From Helicobacter_J cappadocius (GTDB taxonomy: Bacteria; Campylobacterota; Campylobacteria; Campylobacterales; Helicobacteraceae), in NCBI RefSeq assembly GCF_030686155.1, contig NZ_JAUPEV010000004.1:62001-126000 (forward strand): 64,000 nt of DNA. Direction: 5' to 3'. Positions within the stretch are counted from its first letter, which is position 1. Each line of letters opens with the position of its first letter. The notes under the pieces are model-generated. The model worked only from the letters and a program-made list of their open reading frames with translations. It was not told where the DNA came from and made no database searches. Both the position numbers and the translations under genes were made by a program. Positions 53,546 to 62,305 of this stretch are shown here, piece after piece.

Positions 53546-55876
53546 ATGGATATAAAAAATGATATTGCAGAATACTTCTTTTCATTAGTTTATCCAGAAA
53601 CCTATTCAGAGTTCCATATCGAAAACATTTCTGAAGATGAAAAATCCTTTTTGGAAGAATTTCCTAAAGCTAATATATTACCACTAGAGGACAAAAACAC
53701 AACAGAGTTATTCGCAATCATTCTTTCTTGCAATAATAGAAACAAAAATATTTTTTTAAATATGCCTTTTTTTGAAAATCTTTTGAAAAAACTAGGGTTA
53801 CAATCAAATCAACGAGATATTCAAGCACTTCAAATACAAGTACTTGAATATATACAAAAACAAGATAACATAAATATCATTTATGAAATTTTTGAACATC
53901 TAAGCACTCTCAAAGTTGGAGGTATTATCCTCTATGAAGAAGAGCAATGTATCAAAACAAGCTTCAAACACTATATACACCAGCTAACGAGCAAACAAAA
54001 ACTCAAGAAAATTCCAAAAAGACAAAAACCAAAGGCTTTTAATGTGAAAAATAGCTGGTTTTATCAAAATATTTCCCACATTGAAGAGATACTAGAAGAT
54101 GCAAAAAAACTTAGTTTTATGCCCATATGGTTGGCAAAATTTGCAGATATACAAATCAATAATCTAAAACAAGCAAAATTTCATATCTCTATTTGCGGGA
54201 TCGCAAAATCTGGAAAATCTACCCTTCTAAACGCATTATTATCTCAGGATGTGCTAGAAATATCTGCAATTCCAGAATCCACAAATAAAATAAAGGTATC
54301 TTACGCAAAGGAGCCTAAGGGAATTGTAAAATTCCTCAATAAAAAAGAGTGGAAAAAATTTATCGAAAATCTATATTTTGATGATGAGCTTAATACACTT
54401 ATGAAAGAAAATAAGGAATCTTTTCGCAATCTTACGGATTTATATATTACTGATGATGGCTTAGAATTGGATATGAAAACTGATGATATTAAAAACTACA
54501 CAAGCAGTAAGCATTATTCGAAAATATCCTACCTAGTAAAAGAAATCATTATACAATCTCCAGTAGAATTGCTAAAAAATAATCTGACTCTCATCAACAC
54601 TCCCAATATCAACACTATATTTAATTACAAAGCCCATCAAATAGAAACCTGTATCTCAAAGAGCATCGCCGTTTTATACCTCATCAATGCTTCAAAGCCA
54701 CATTCGCAAAAAGATATTGATTTTTTATCCAATATCATTGCTTATGAAAATTTGGAAAAAGTCCTCATTGTATTTACACGATCTGATTTAGTGAGCCTAC
54801 CTGATCTAAAAAACTTGAGCAGCAGTATTATTGATGATATTAAAAAAACTTCTTCGGGAAATATTAACAAAAACATATCAAAAATAGACTTCATCCCAAT
54901 TGCGAGTACTCTAGCCCTACTCCATCGGACAAATCATCAAGATGATGCACTTTTACGTGGATATGATATTGAAGATACGGGTATTATTGCACTTGAAGAT
55001 TATATTGAAAATATTATATTCAAACACCCTACCCAATATACCCAAAAGCTCCTTTTAAATACCTATACAAACCTTGAAAAAATCTTCAAAAAAAGCCTCT
55101 CTATATTAGAACAATCAAATACTCAAAAAAATATTATAGATTTAGATGAAAAGCTTTCAGATATAAAAAATAAGATATTAGATTTTGCACAAGAAATGTT
55201 GCAAACAGTTGAGAGTACAACAGAAGGAACCAAAATAAAAATAAAAAATCTAGGACTCAACCTCAAGGGCTACTTACTAGATTATATTAACTATGAAAGT
55301 TCAAAAAACAACTATATCAACGCCTCTAAACTAGAGAATATTATCACAACCAATCTCAAAGATAATCTGAGATACCTTATAGAAAAAACCCAGAGTCATT
55401 TCGATAAAAGACTTGAAACTTTTATCGAAAATATACATTTGGTTTATAGCCTCATTAATCCAGATAAATTCGAAACTGAATTATTGAGATTTTATGAAAA
55501 TAACTTGAGAGAAATCACAAAATATCAATACACAGAAGGAGATCTTAACCTTTATACCAATGAGCTAAAAAAATACATCAATCACATTCTCCGTGATGGA
55601 GCAAAGCTAAGGGATATTAAAAAGACAATGGATATGGCTTTTGAATTAAGCTATGAAAATATCCTCACATATCTGGATCAAAAAATTGACCGCAAGAAAA
55701 AGAATTTTTTAGACAAAATATCTCAGATGATTGAATCTATGGAATTTGTAATCAAAAATAATTCTAAACCTTTTATTTCTCCAAATCCAAAAGAAAAAAT
55801 CTCACAACTTCAAGAAATCAAAAACATTGAAGAAAAAATTTCTTCGTATATCAAAGAGCTAAGGTTGATTCAATGA
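53546..55876 (+). CDS. Dynamin-like GTPase 1
   Basis: A 776-residue bacterial dynamin-like protein. The P-loop GIAKSGKSTLLNAL is near residue 218 and ESTNK (threonine switch 1) follows; LINTPNINTI replaces the usual DTPG. LIVFTRSDLV supplies the base recognition motif (TRSD). Long helical stalk and tip regions extend from about residue 500. The pair of DLP genes in Campylobacter (Cj0411/Cj0412) forms a hetero-tetramer that tethers membranes. AGAGG precedes the ATG. The gene overlaps the next by four bases. Confidence 0.88.
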   Translation: MDIKNDIAEYFFSLVYPETYSEFHIENISEDEKSFLEEFPKANILPLEDKNTTELFAIILSCNNRNKNIFLNMPFFENLLKKLGLQSNQRDIQALQIQVLEYIQKQDNINIIYEIFEHLSTLKVGGIILYEEEQCIKTSFKHYIHQLTSKQKLKKIPKRQKPKAFNVKNSWFYQNISHIEEILEDAKKLSFMPIWLAKFADIQINNLKQAKFHISICGIAKSGKSTLLNALLSQDVLEISAIPESTNKIKVSYAKEPKGIVKFLNKKEWKKFIENLYFDDELNTLMKENKESFRNLTDLYITDDGLELDMKTDDIKNYTSSKHYSKISYLVKEIIIQSPVELLKNNLTLINTPNINTIFNYKAHQIETCISKSIAVLYLINASKPHSQKDIDFLSNIIAYENLEKVLIVFTRSDLVSLPDLKNLSSSIIDDIKKTSSGNINKNISKIDFIPIASTLALLHRTNHQDDALLRGYDIEDTGIIALEDYIENIIFKHPTQYTQKLLLNTYTNLEKIFKKSLSILEQSNTQKNIIDLDEKLSDIKNKILDFAQEMLQTVESTTEGTKIKIKNLGLNLKGYLLDYINYESSKNNYINASKLENIITTNLKDNLRYLIEKTQSHFDKRLETFIENIHLVYSLINPDKFETELLRFYENNLREITKYQYTEGDLNLYTNELKKYINHILRDGAKLRDIKKTMDMAFELSYENILTYLDQKIDRKKKNFLDKISQMIESMEFVIKNNSKPFISPNPKEKISQLQEIKNIEEKISSYIKELRLIQ

Positions 55877-57903
55877 GTTGCATTTCAAGTTTTATTAAAG
55901 AGTATCAAAATATTCAAAACAACCTTTCACCAAAATTCGAGTCAGGAATAAAAGGCTTGATAAAGGAAGTTGGCTATAAACTAACTCAAGATAAGTTTTC
56001 CCCTTCTATTGAGCTAAAAAATCTTACAAAAAAACTAGACCAAAATTGCAAAGAGCCATTAAAAGTTTCTATCTTTGGGTCCAAACATAGCGGTAAATCA
56101 ACCTTTATCAATACCATTTTACAAAGCCACATCATTCCTAGTGATCCAACTCACGCGAAAAAAACTTACATCATCGGTTATGGGCATACAAGATCTATCA
56201 TCGCATATCACAAAGATCATACAAACACAGGGCTAAACACTTTATCCTTAAGTGCCCTCACCAAGGAAGAACTTGATAAAATTGCCTATTTTGAGATTAA
56301 TTTTCCCATTCCCATTCTCAAAGATTTGGTTATTTACAAATATCCAGATATTGATCTAAGTGACGAAAAGAGCATCAAACTCACTACTGAAAAAATCAGT
56401 CAAAGCGATATACTTATATGGATAAATCGCATCGACGATCTAGCGAATATGGAAGAATTAAATACCTTCAAATCCCATATTCAAAAGAAGATGGATACTT
56501 CTTTGTGTATTCTAAGTCATATTGATGTGCTTGAAAAACCAGAGGATATTATTCCCTCATTAAGCTTTATCAAAGATCATTTTGGAGAAATATTTAGAGA
56601 TATTTTACCTATATCTCCTATTATCTTATACAAAGAACTTGCCATTGATGAACAGCTATTTGTTCAAAAAGAACTTCAAAGACTCTTTCAAGAATACTCA
56701 AATATCAAATCTGAAACTTTCAAAATACATCAGAAATTATTAACACAAGCATTTGCAGATACTCAAGAAAGCATCAAGATATTTTATAAAAACCGAGCAC
56801 CAATCCCAAAAGATCTACAGGAACAAAAAACAAACCTCAATGCTATTTTTGAACGTCTAAATTCATATATTATTCCAACAGCTAGAAGAAAAAAAGAAGA
56901 AATTATCAAAAATGAACTTATTATTACTATTGGAAAAATCAAAAAAAATTACTCTGATATTGCCAATATCTATGCTAAATTCAAAATTCTACTTCGTTTG
57001 AGTATAGAAAACCTTTCTAAAGAAATGGAAATTATTAAGAATAAGATTACAGAAGAATTAAATTTCTTTTTTACAAGTTTGGATTTTGATCGAAATAACA
57101 TTATTGAGAGTATTTTAAAAAACACATATCCATACAAAACAAAGGTTTTTCTACAAAATCCAAATTTTTTCCAAATATTAAAAGGAAAAAAGAAAACTTT
57201 CAAGTCTTATGAGATTGACTCTGAAACAATATATCAAGAACTACTTAATCAAAAATCAAGACCATACAGAACATACAAGGCACTCTATTATAAATTCACA
57301 AAATTCACCCTCAATGTTAGTTCTATGTTTGAAAACTCCCTTAATGAGTTCATCGCTGAGCTCAAAAAATGGCAAACAAAAAATGAGCTTATCAAGAAAA
57401 AAGATGATATTTTAAGTGATTTTAGTTATAACAATTTGCGCATTTTTGCTTCCAATATCTATGAAAATATTGTGCTAGATTTTGTAGAAATTATTTCAGA
57501 AACCGACAAAGAACTCCAAGTTTTATTTTGTAAAATAAGCACACAACTACAGGCAAGACGAGAACTCCTCATAAAACATACCATTTCACTACTACTACAA
57601 CATTTTCACAAAGAACTCAATGAGGCTAGTCTCAATACAGCAAAGACCTCCACAGCTCTAACAAAAGAATATCTCAACATAATTATCGATAAAAACTTTT
57701 CTATGGAAGAATACTTGCAGACCTTAAATAAAGATGGGGCACTCATAGAAATATTTGAAATGCTCAACAAAGAAATAATTCAACTTGGAAATCAAAAATA
57801 TAACCTTATTGAAAAAAAAATATATGACCTAGAATTGCTTGAAAAAATGATTGCTAAAATCCACCAAGACATGTCCGTGCCCCCAGAGAAGTCCAATGCC
57901 TGA
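55873..57903 (+). CDS. Dynamin-like GTPase 2 (partner)
   Basis: A 676-residue protein: P-loop GSKHSGKSTFINTIL near residue 69, DPTHAKKTYIIGYGHT switch region, KYPDIDLSD in place of DTPG, and CILSHIDVLEK where TKxD usually stands. Long coiled-coil stalk follows. The start is within the stop of DLP1 (ATGA). Degenerate switch and base-recognition motifs in both proteins suggest mutual complementation in a complex. The stop overlaps a 30-residue membrane ORF by eight bases. Confidence 0.86.
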   Translation: MSCISSFIKEYQNIQNNLSPKFESGIKGLIKEVGYKLTQDKFSPSIELKNLTKKLDQNCKEPLKVSIFGSKHSGKSTFINTILQSHIIPSDPTHAKKTYIIGYGHTRSIIAYHKDHTNTGLNTLSLSALTKEELDKIAYFEINFPIPILKDLVIYKYPDIDLSDEKSIKLTTEKISQSDILIWINRIDDLANMEELNTFKSHIQKKMDTSLCILSHIDVLEKPEDIIPSLSFIKDHFGEIFRDILPISPIILYKELAIDEQLFVQKELQRLFQEYSNIKSETFKIHQKLLTQAFADTQESIKIFYKNRAPIPKDLQEQKTNLNAIFERLNSYIIPTARRKKEEIIKNELIITIGKIKKNYSDIANIYAKFKILLRLSIENLSKEMEIIKNKITEELNFFFTSLDFDRNNIIESILKNTYPYKTKVFLQNPNFFQILKGKKKTFKSYEIDSETIYQELLNQKSRPYRTYKALYYKFTKFTLNVSSMFENSLNEFIAELKKWQTKNELIKKKDDILSDFSYNNLRIFASNIYENIVLDFVEIISETDKELQVLFCKISTQLQARRELLIKHTISLLLQHFHKELNEASLNTAKTSTALTKEYLNIIIDKNFSMEEYLQTLNKDGALIEIFEMLNKEIIQLGNQKYNLIEKKIYDLELLEKMIAKIHQDMSVPPEKSNA

Positions 57904-57988
57904 TATAAAAAATTTTCTCTATGAAACATTGGTATTTTTAATACTAATGATAATTTTTTGGATATATCGATGGAAACTAAAAAAATGA
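57896..57988 (+). CDS. Small membrane protein, 30 residues
   Basis: ATG CCT GAT through TGA encodes 30 residues: a short hydrophilic N-terminus, one hydrophobic segment (TLVFLILMIIFWIY), and a basic tail RWKLKK. Its start overlaps the DLP2 stop by eight bases, and its stop overlaps the DUF455 start ATG (ATGA). This gapless arrangement between two coding genes, rather than chance, supports translation. It is too short for ordinary gene finders. Weak ribosome site (GAGAAG). Role unknown; membrane anchoring of the dynamin pair is a guess. Confidence 0.5.
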   Translation: MPDIKNFLYETLVFLILMIIFWIYRWKLKK

Positions 57989-58800
57989 ATGAATTTTTTT
58001 CTTCTCTTGAGAATGTTTTATTTTGCCCTAACCCATTAGATAAATTTACCTTATTTGAAGATTTTTATTCAAATTTTTTAGATCAAAAAAATCATATGGA
58101 TCATAATTACTTGCCAAAAAATCAAAAAAATCCGTCCTATGCAGGTTTTTGTAATATTGTTCATCCTACAAAAATATCTCGTCCAAAGATGCTTCAAAGC
58201 AACCAAAATCTAGCTAAAATAATCCACTCTCTAGCCCATATTGAATACAGTGCTATCGATTTGGCACTCGATGCTGCTTATAGATTTCAAAATCTCCCCA
58301 CACAATATTACAAAGACTGGCTAGAAGTCGCAAATCAGGAAATAAATCACTTTAAATTGTTGCAAAATATTCTCAATGATTTGGGGTTTAGTTATGGGGA
58401 TTTTGATGTTCATAATAATCTATATGAAGCAATGGTATTGACTAGCTCTTCTGTTTTTGATCGCATGGGCTTAGTTCATAAAGGTCTTGAAGCGATGGGA
58501 TTAGATGCCAATCCCTTCGTAGTTGAAAAAATAAAAACCTCTTCACATCCTATCAAATCTAAAATCATTCAAGTTCTTGAAATTATTCTAAGAGATGAAA
58601 TTTCACATGTAAATAAGGGAAACAAATGGTGGAAATATACCAATACAACAAATCTATCTTTTAATACATTTGTAAAAAGATTTTCAAATTTTTCTATCAT
58701 AGGCAAAATACCAAATATTGAGGCAAGAATAATAGCTGGTTTTGAAGAAAATGAAATTCTGGATATTATCAATGCCACAAAACAAAAGGTAATCTATTGA
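57985..58800 (+). CDS. DUF455 ferritin-like protein
   Basis: About 271 residues. The conserved diiron-type helices are LAHIEYSAIDLALDAAYRF, LEVANQEINHFKLLQ, FDRMGLVHKGLEAMGLD and ILRDEISHVNKGNKWW, with Glu and His in the positions expected of a ferritin-like site. Members are poorly understood; some resemble the tRNA hydroxylase fold. The ATG at 57985 is chosen because it overlaps the small ORF stop. Last but one in the dynamin operon. Confidence 0.8.
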   Translation: MNEFFSSLENVLFCPNPLDKFTLFEDFYSNFLDQKNHMDHNYLPKNQKNPSYAGFCNIVHPTKISRPKMLQSNQNLAKIIHSLAHIEYSAIDLALDAAYRFQNLPTQYYKDWLEVANQEINHFKLLQNILNDLGFSYGDFDVHNNLYEAMVLTSSSVFDRMGLVHKGLEAMGLDANPFVVEKIKTSSHPIKSKIIQVLEIILRDEISHVNKGNKWWKYTNTTNLSFNTFVKRFSNFSIIGKIPNIEARIIAGFEENEILDIINATKQKVIY

Positions 58801-59693
58801 AAAATAAAGAACTTATTTTTTCATTACTATTGCTCATTGCTATGGCATTCTGGGGTCTTTCTTGGCCTCTATCTAAAATAATGGTTGAATATTTATCTCC
58901 GTATGAAACCGCTTCCATAAGATTTGGACTGGTTGCACTTTCTTTTATTCCCATAATGATTTATCTCAAAATTCCGTTCAAAATACCAAAAAAGAGTTTT
59001 AAGGGAGTTTTTCTCACTTCAGTATTTAATGCTTCTTACTCAATACTTTTTTTTGTTGGGTTATCTTTGGGTGATGCAGGAAGTGCAGGAGTTATTGTAA
59101 CCACTCTAGCACCCATACTTGCCTCCATTGTAGGTACTTTTATCCACCATAGCACTTTATTGAGGCGAGAAAAAGTGGGTCTTTTTTTGGGTCTGCTCTC
59201 TGGCGGGTTTTTACTCGGACTTAATCATATTTCTTCTTTATTTACACAATTTAATGTGATTTTTCTCATTGCAGCACTGTTGTGGGGATCGATTACCCTT
59301 TCATCAAAAAGTGCTACATCTTACATGAATGCTATTGCGTTAAATTTTTATTCTTCAGTTTTTAGCTTCATAGTCTTTTTTCCATCATTTTTTATATTTG
59401 GTTTTTCTGAAGCAAAAAATCTTGGGAATATATTCTGGATATGTATGCTTATTGTTGGATTACTTTCTACTACTTTTGCTACCACTATTTTCTATAAAGG
59501 TGTGCATATATTAGGAATCAACAGAGGTGGGAGTTTTACGCTTCTAGTTCCTGTTTTTGCATTATTATTTTCTTGGGCTATACTTGGCGAAACCCCAAGT
59601 CTCCATACTATTATCGGAGGGGGAATTGCGATGTTGGGCATCTATTTTATCAATCTATTTGAACCAAATCATTTCAAAAAAGTCAAGAAATAA
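58797..59693 (+). CDS. EamA/DMT-family exporter
   Basis: A 298-residue, ten-helix transporter. It opens LLLIAMAFWGLSWPLSKIMVEYLSPYE and repeats the EamA half at LNHISSLFTQFNVIFLIAALLWGS. The TTG start overlaps the DUF455 stop (TTGA). It is last in the dynamin-DUF455 operon; whether functionally related is unclear. The 3' end overlaps the convergent yaaA by 11 bases. Confidence 0.83.
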   Translation: MKNKELIFSLLLLIAMAFWGLSWPLSKIMVEYLSPYETASIRFGLVALSFIPIMIYLKIPFKIPKKSFKGVFLTSVFNASYSILFFVGLSLGDAGSAGVIVTTLAPILASIVGTFIHHSTLLRREKVGLFLGLLSGGFLLGLNHISSLFTQFNVIFLIAALLWGSITLSSKSATSYMNAIALNFYSSVFSFIVFFPSFFIFGFSEAKNLGNIFWICMLIVGLLSTTFATTIFYKGVHILGINRGGSFTLLVPVFALLFSWAILGETPSLHTIIGGGIAMLGIYFINLFEPNHFKKVKK

Positions 59694-60429
59694 TCTCATA
59701 ACTTAAAATCGTGGTATTCTTATGATGTTTTGTGTCAACAAATTTCAATCCTTCAATCTCTATATCCTCAAACTTATCGCATTGTTTTTGACTTATTTCT
59801 TTTAGATAAATACCACGGTAATATTTTGCATAATGGCTCACTTTTTTACCATTTTTTAAGAACTCTATCTGGGTATGCTCATATTTGAGAGGATAGGCTT
59901 TTATATAAATTTCTGCTCTCAAATCAAGTACTTTTTGATTTTCTAAATATATATCAATCATCGGGGCAAGTTTTTTATAGAATTGGGCAACTCCAAATCC
60001 ACCATATTTAAAATTTTGATTATATTTATAAAAAGGCAATTTGTCCCCTGCTCTAATCATTCCAAAAAGATTACTAAAAATTAATACATTTTCAAGAATG
60101 TATTTTTGCGCATTATCTGGGAGTGTTGGAAAATCTAGAGCCTTATAAGCAACTCCTTGATATAGTCTAATCGCTTCCTGTGTGCTGGATTTTGCGATAT
60201 TTAAACATAAAGTCATTTCATCAAGTAGTGATTTTGATTTGAGACTTTTAGTACCAAAAAGTTTAGAAATAACATTATCATCTTCTTTGAGAATTTCTAA
60301 ATATTGCAAAAAATTATCTTTTACAATATCTGTGGATAGTGGCAAAGCGTCTAAAAATTCAAAGTTATCTTTTGTTGAAATAATTTTTGTAAGATTTTTT
60401 CCTTCAGAAGGACTGAATAATATTTTCAT
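59683..60429 (-). CDS. yaaA: YaaA-family peroxide stress protein
   Basis: A 248-residue protein of the DUF328/YaaA family, which in E. coli limits free iron during hydrogen peroxide stress. The N-terminal MKILFSPSEGKNLTK, the central RLYQGVAYKALDFPTLPDNAQKYI and LRAEIYIKAYPLK are family blocks. AAGGAG precedes the ATG by six bases. Confidence 0.88.
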   Translation of the reverse strand: MKILFSPSEGKNLTKIISTKDNFEFLDALPLSTDIVKDNFLQYLEILKEDDNVISKLFGTKSLKSKSLLDEMTLCLNIAKSSTQEAIRLYQGVAYKALDFPTLPDNAQKYILENVLIFSNLFGMIRAGDKLPFYKYNQNFKYGGFGVAQFYKKLAPMIDIYLENQKVLDLRAEIYIKAYPLKYEHTQIEFLKNGKKVSHYAKYYRGIYLKEISQKQCDKFEDIEIEGLKFVDTKHHKNTTILSYEIIS

Positions 60430-60476
60430 TTTATGCTCCTTTTGGTATGATTATACTTATTTTTACAGGAGTTTTA

Positions 60477-61022
60477 ATGAATAAATTGACTTCCCTTATT
60501 CAATTAATCAGTGCTATATATCTTTGGTTAATAGGTGCTTGTATTGGTGCGATGATAATTTCTGGAGCTGTTGTTGCCCCTATTATCTTTAATGCTTACA
60601 GTTATCTCCCTAGCTTAGGTATCACCCAATATGATTCTGGCATCTTGATGACACAAATTTTTATTAAACTTAATTATTTGTTGAATTTTACAGCGATCAT
60701 TATTATCATTTATGAATTATCGGTATTTAAATCTACAATTAAACCCTCCATTATTCTTTTAGGAATCAATATTTTGAGTATTTTGCTTATATTTCTTTTT
60801 TCACTTTATTACACTCCTGCTATTCTCGAGGCACAAAATATGGGGGCCGCTTATACTGCTACTCCAGAATTTGAAAGTATTCATACCCAAAGCGAAATGC
60901 TCTTTAAGATCTTGCTTGTTACATTAAGTATTTCTTTTGTATGGAGAATTGTCTTATTGTCCAAAAAGTCTCCCACCACAACAAAAGTATCTACGCCAAG
61001 GACACGTAAGAAAACAGCTTGA
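60477..61022 (+). CDS. DUF4149 membrane protein
   Basis: About 181 residues, four helices and a C-terminal basic tail (SKKSPTTTKVSTPRTRKKTA). Helix one LISAIYLWLIGACIGAMII continues into GAVVAPIIFNAYSYLPSL, the pattern of DUF4149 proteins of unknown function. AGGAG lies five bases before the ATG at 60477. Divergent from yaaA; convergent with rplT. Confidence 0.72.
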   Translation: MNKLTSLIQLISAIYLWLIGACIGAMIISGAVVAPIIFNAYSYLPSLGITQYDSGILMTQIFIKLNYLLNFTAIIIIIYELSVFKSTIKPSIILLGINILSILLIFLFSLYYTPAILEAQNMGAAYTATPEFESIHTQSEMLFKILLVTLSISFVWRIVLLSKKSPTTTKVSTPRTRKKTA

Positions 61023-61088
61023 ATTCTCCTAGATTCTTGCTTTTACTTATCTATACCACACAATAATAAGTCTTATATAAAGAAAAAG

Positions 61089-61109
61089 GACTATGATTTA
61101 ATCATAGTC
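61089..61109 (-). terminator. Terminator of the infC-rpmI-rplT operon
   Basis: On the minus strand GACTATGA, TTAAA loop, TCATAGTC followed by CTTTTTCTTT, 12 bases after the rplT stop. A perfect eight-base stem with a T-rich tail. Confidence 0.8.
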
Positions 61110-61120
61110 ATCTGTAGGGA

Positions 61121-61471
61121 TTAGAGGGATTTTTTTGCACTCTGCACAATTTTAGCAAATGCAGTCGGATCATTCATTGCCATATCTGCAAGAATCTTTC
61201 TGTCTAAATCAATGTTTGCTAACTTAAGACCATGCATAAATTTAGAATAACTGATGTCATTAATTCTGCAAGCTGCATTAATTCTTACAATCCACAAACT
61301 TCGAAAATCTCTTTTTTTCTGTTTTCTGTCGCGAAAAGCATAATACATACTTCTTTCAAGTTGTTCTTTGGCTTTCCTAAAATGCTTTCTTCTACCGCTA
61401 TAAAAACCTCTAGCGAGTTTTAAAATCTTTTTGTGTCTTCTTCTTCTAACAACACCTGTTTTTACTCTCAT
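61121..61471 (-). CDS. rplT: Ribosomal protein L20
   Basis: A 116-residue basic protein. RVKTGVVRRRRHKKILKLARGFYSGRRKHF and WIVRINAACRINDISYSKFM are L20 signatures. It binds 23S rRNA early in 50S assembly and in other bacteria represses its own operon. Downstream of rpmI across 86 bases containing several small hairpins. Confidence 0.97.
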   Translation of the reverse strand: MRVKTGVVRRRRHKKILKLARGFYSGRRKHFRKAKEQLERSMYYAFRDRKQKKRDFRSLWIVRINAACRINDISYSKFMHGLKLANIDLDRKILADMAMNDPTAFAKIVQSAKKSL

Positions 61472-61557
61472 ATTTTTCTCCTTAACCTATTACTAGGTGC
61501 AAGTCTTATCGACTAAACTTTCCCTCTATTAAGAGGAGAGCCACTTTCCTGTATTAT
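61472..61557 (-). promoter_or_regulatory. Structured leader between rpmI and rplT
   Basis: Three small inverted repeats stack in 86 bases on the minus strand: CCTCTTAATAGAGG, AGTCGATAAGACT and CCTAGTAATAGG, followed by AAGGAG and the rplT ATG. They may be an L20 operator or an RNA processing region. Confidence 0.35.
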
Positions 61558-61752
61558 TTATGCTTTGCAAAGCATATTTTTTACAGAATCAATGTTCGCA
61601 CTATGAACATACTTGGGTGCATTCAAATTAGCTTTACGTTGCGGACTTTTTTTTGTCAAAATATGACTTTTAAAAGCACTTCCACGTTTTATAAGATTCT
61701 TTTTTAGTTTGAATCTTTTGGCTGCACCACGATTTGTTTTCATCTTTGGCAT
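61558..61752 (-). CDS. rpmI: Ribosomal protein L35
   Basis: A 64-residue basic protein, PKMKTNRGAAKRFKLK and ILTKKSPQRKANL being family signatures. It lies between infC and rplT as in most bacteria, 37 bases after infC. Confidence 0.96.
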   Translation of the reverse strand: MPKMKTNRGAAKRFKLKKNLIKRGSAFKSHILTKKSPQRKANLNAPKYVHSANIDSVKNMLCKA

Positions 61753-61789
61753 TGTTTTTCTCCTTTCATAAGATTAAATTCTATTACGT

Positions 61790-62305
61790 TTATTTTTTCT
61801 TAGGCACAAAAAGCCAAGATACATATCTACCTTCAGTCTTTGGTTCTTTTTCAGGTGTAGCAATATCTTCCATCATTGCATTAACCCGATCTAAAACAAC
61901 CAAACCAACTTTTGGATCGCTATTTTCACGACCCTTTAAAACTACCTTGAATTTCACATGTTTGCCTTCTTCTATGAATTCTCTAGCATGTTTAACTTTA
62001 TAATTGATATCATTTTGAGCAATTTGAGTAGAGAGTTTTATCTCTTTAATATCAATTTGCTTTTGCTTTTTCTTTGCTTCCTTGAGTTTTTTTTCTGCCT
62101 GATAACGGTATTTACCATAATCCATCACCTTGCATACAGGTGGAGTTGCATTGGGTGAAATCAAGACAAGATCAAGACCTCTAGAATTCGCAATTTTTTG
62201 AGCCTCTGATGAAGAAATCACCCCAAATATCTCTCCATCATCTCCTATACATCTAACTTCCGAAAAATCAATCTCTTCGTTCAGTAATAATTCTTCTTTA
62301 CTCAA
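61790..62305 (-). CDS. infC: Translation initiation factor IF-3
   Basis: A 171-residue factor. N-domain: LLLNEEIDFSEVRCIGDDGEIFGV; linker and C-domain: PVCKVMDYGKYRYQAEKK, IKEIKLSTQIAQNDINYKVKHAREF, VKFKVVLKGRENSDP. The start codon is TTG with GAGG upstream, overlapping the thrS stop (TTGA). A non-ATG start is a known control point for IF3, which discriminates against rare start codons and thereby limits its own synthesis. Confidence 0.95.
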   Translation of the reverse strand: MSKEELLLNEEIDFSEVRCIGDDGEIFGVISSSEAQKIANSRGLDLVLISPNATPPVCKVMDYGKYRYQAEKKLKEAKKKQKQIDIKEIKLSTQIAQNDINYKVKHAREFIEEGKHVKFKVVLKGRENSDPKVGLVVLDRVNAMMEDIATPEKEPKTEGRYVSWLFVPKKK

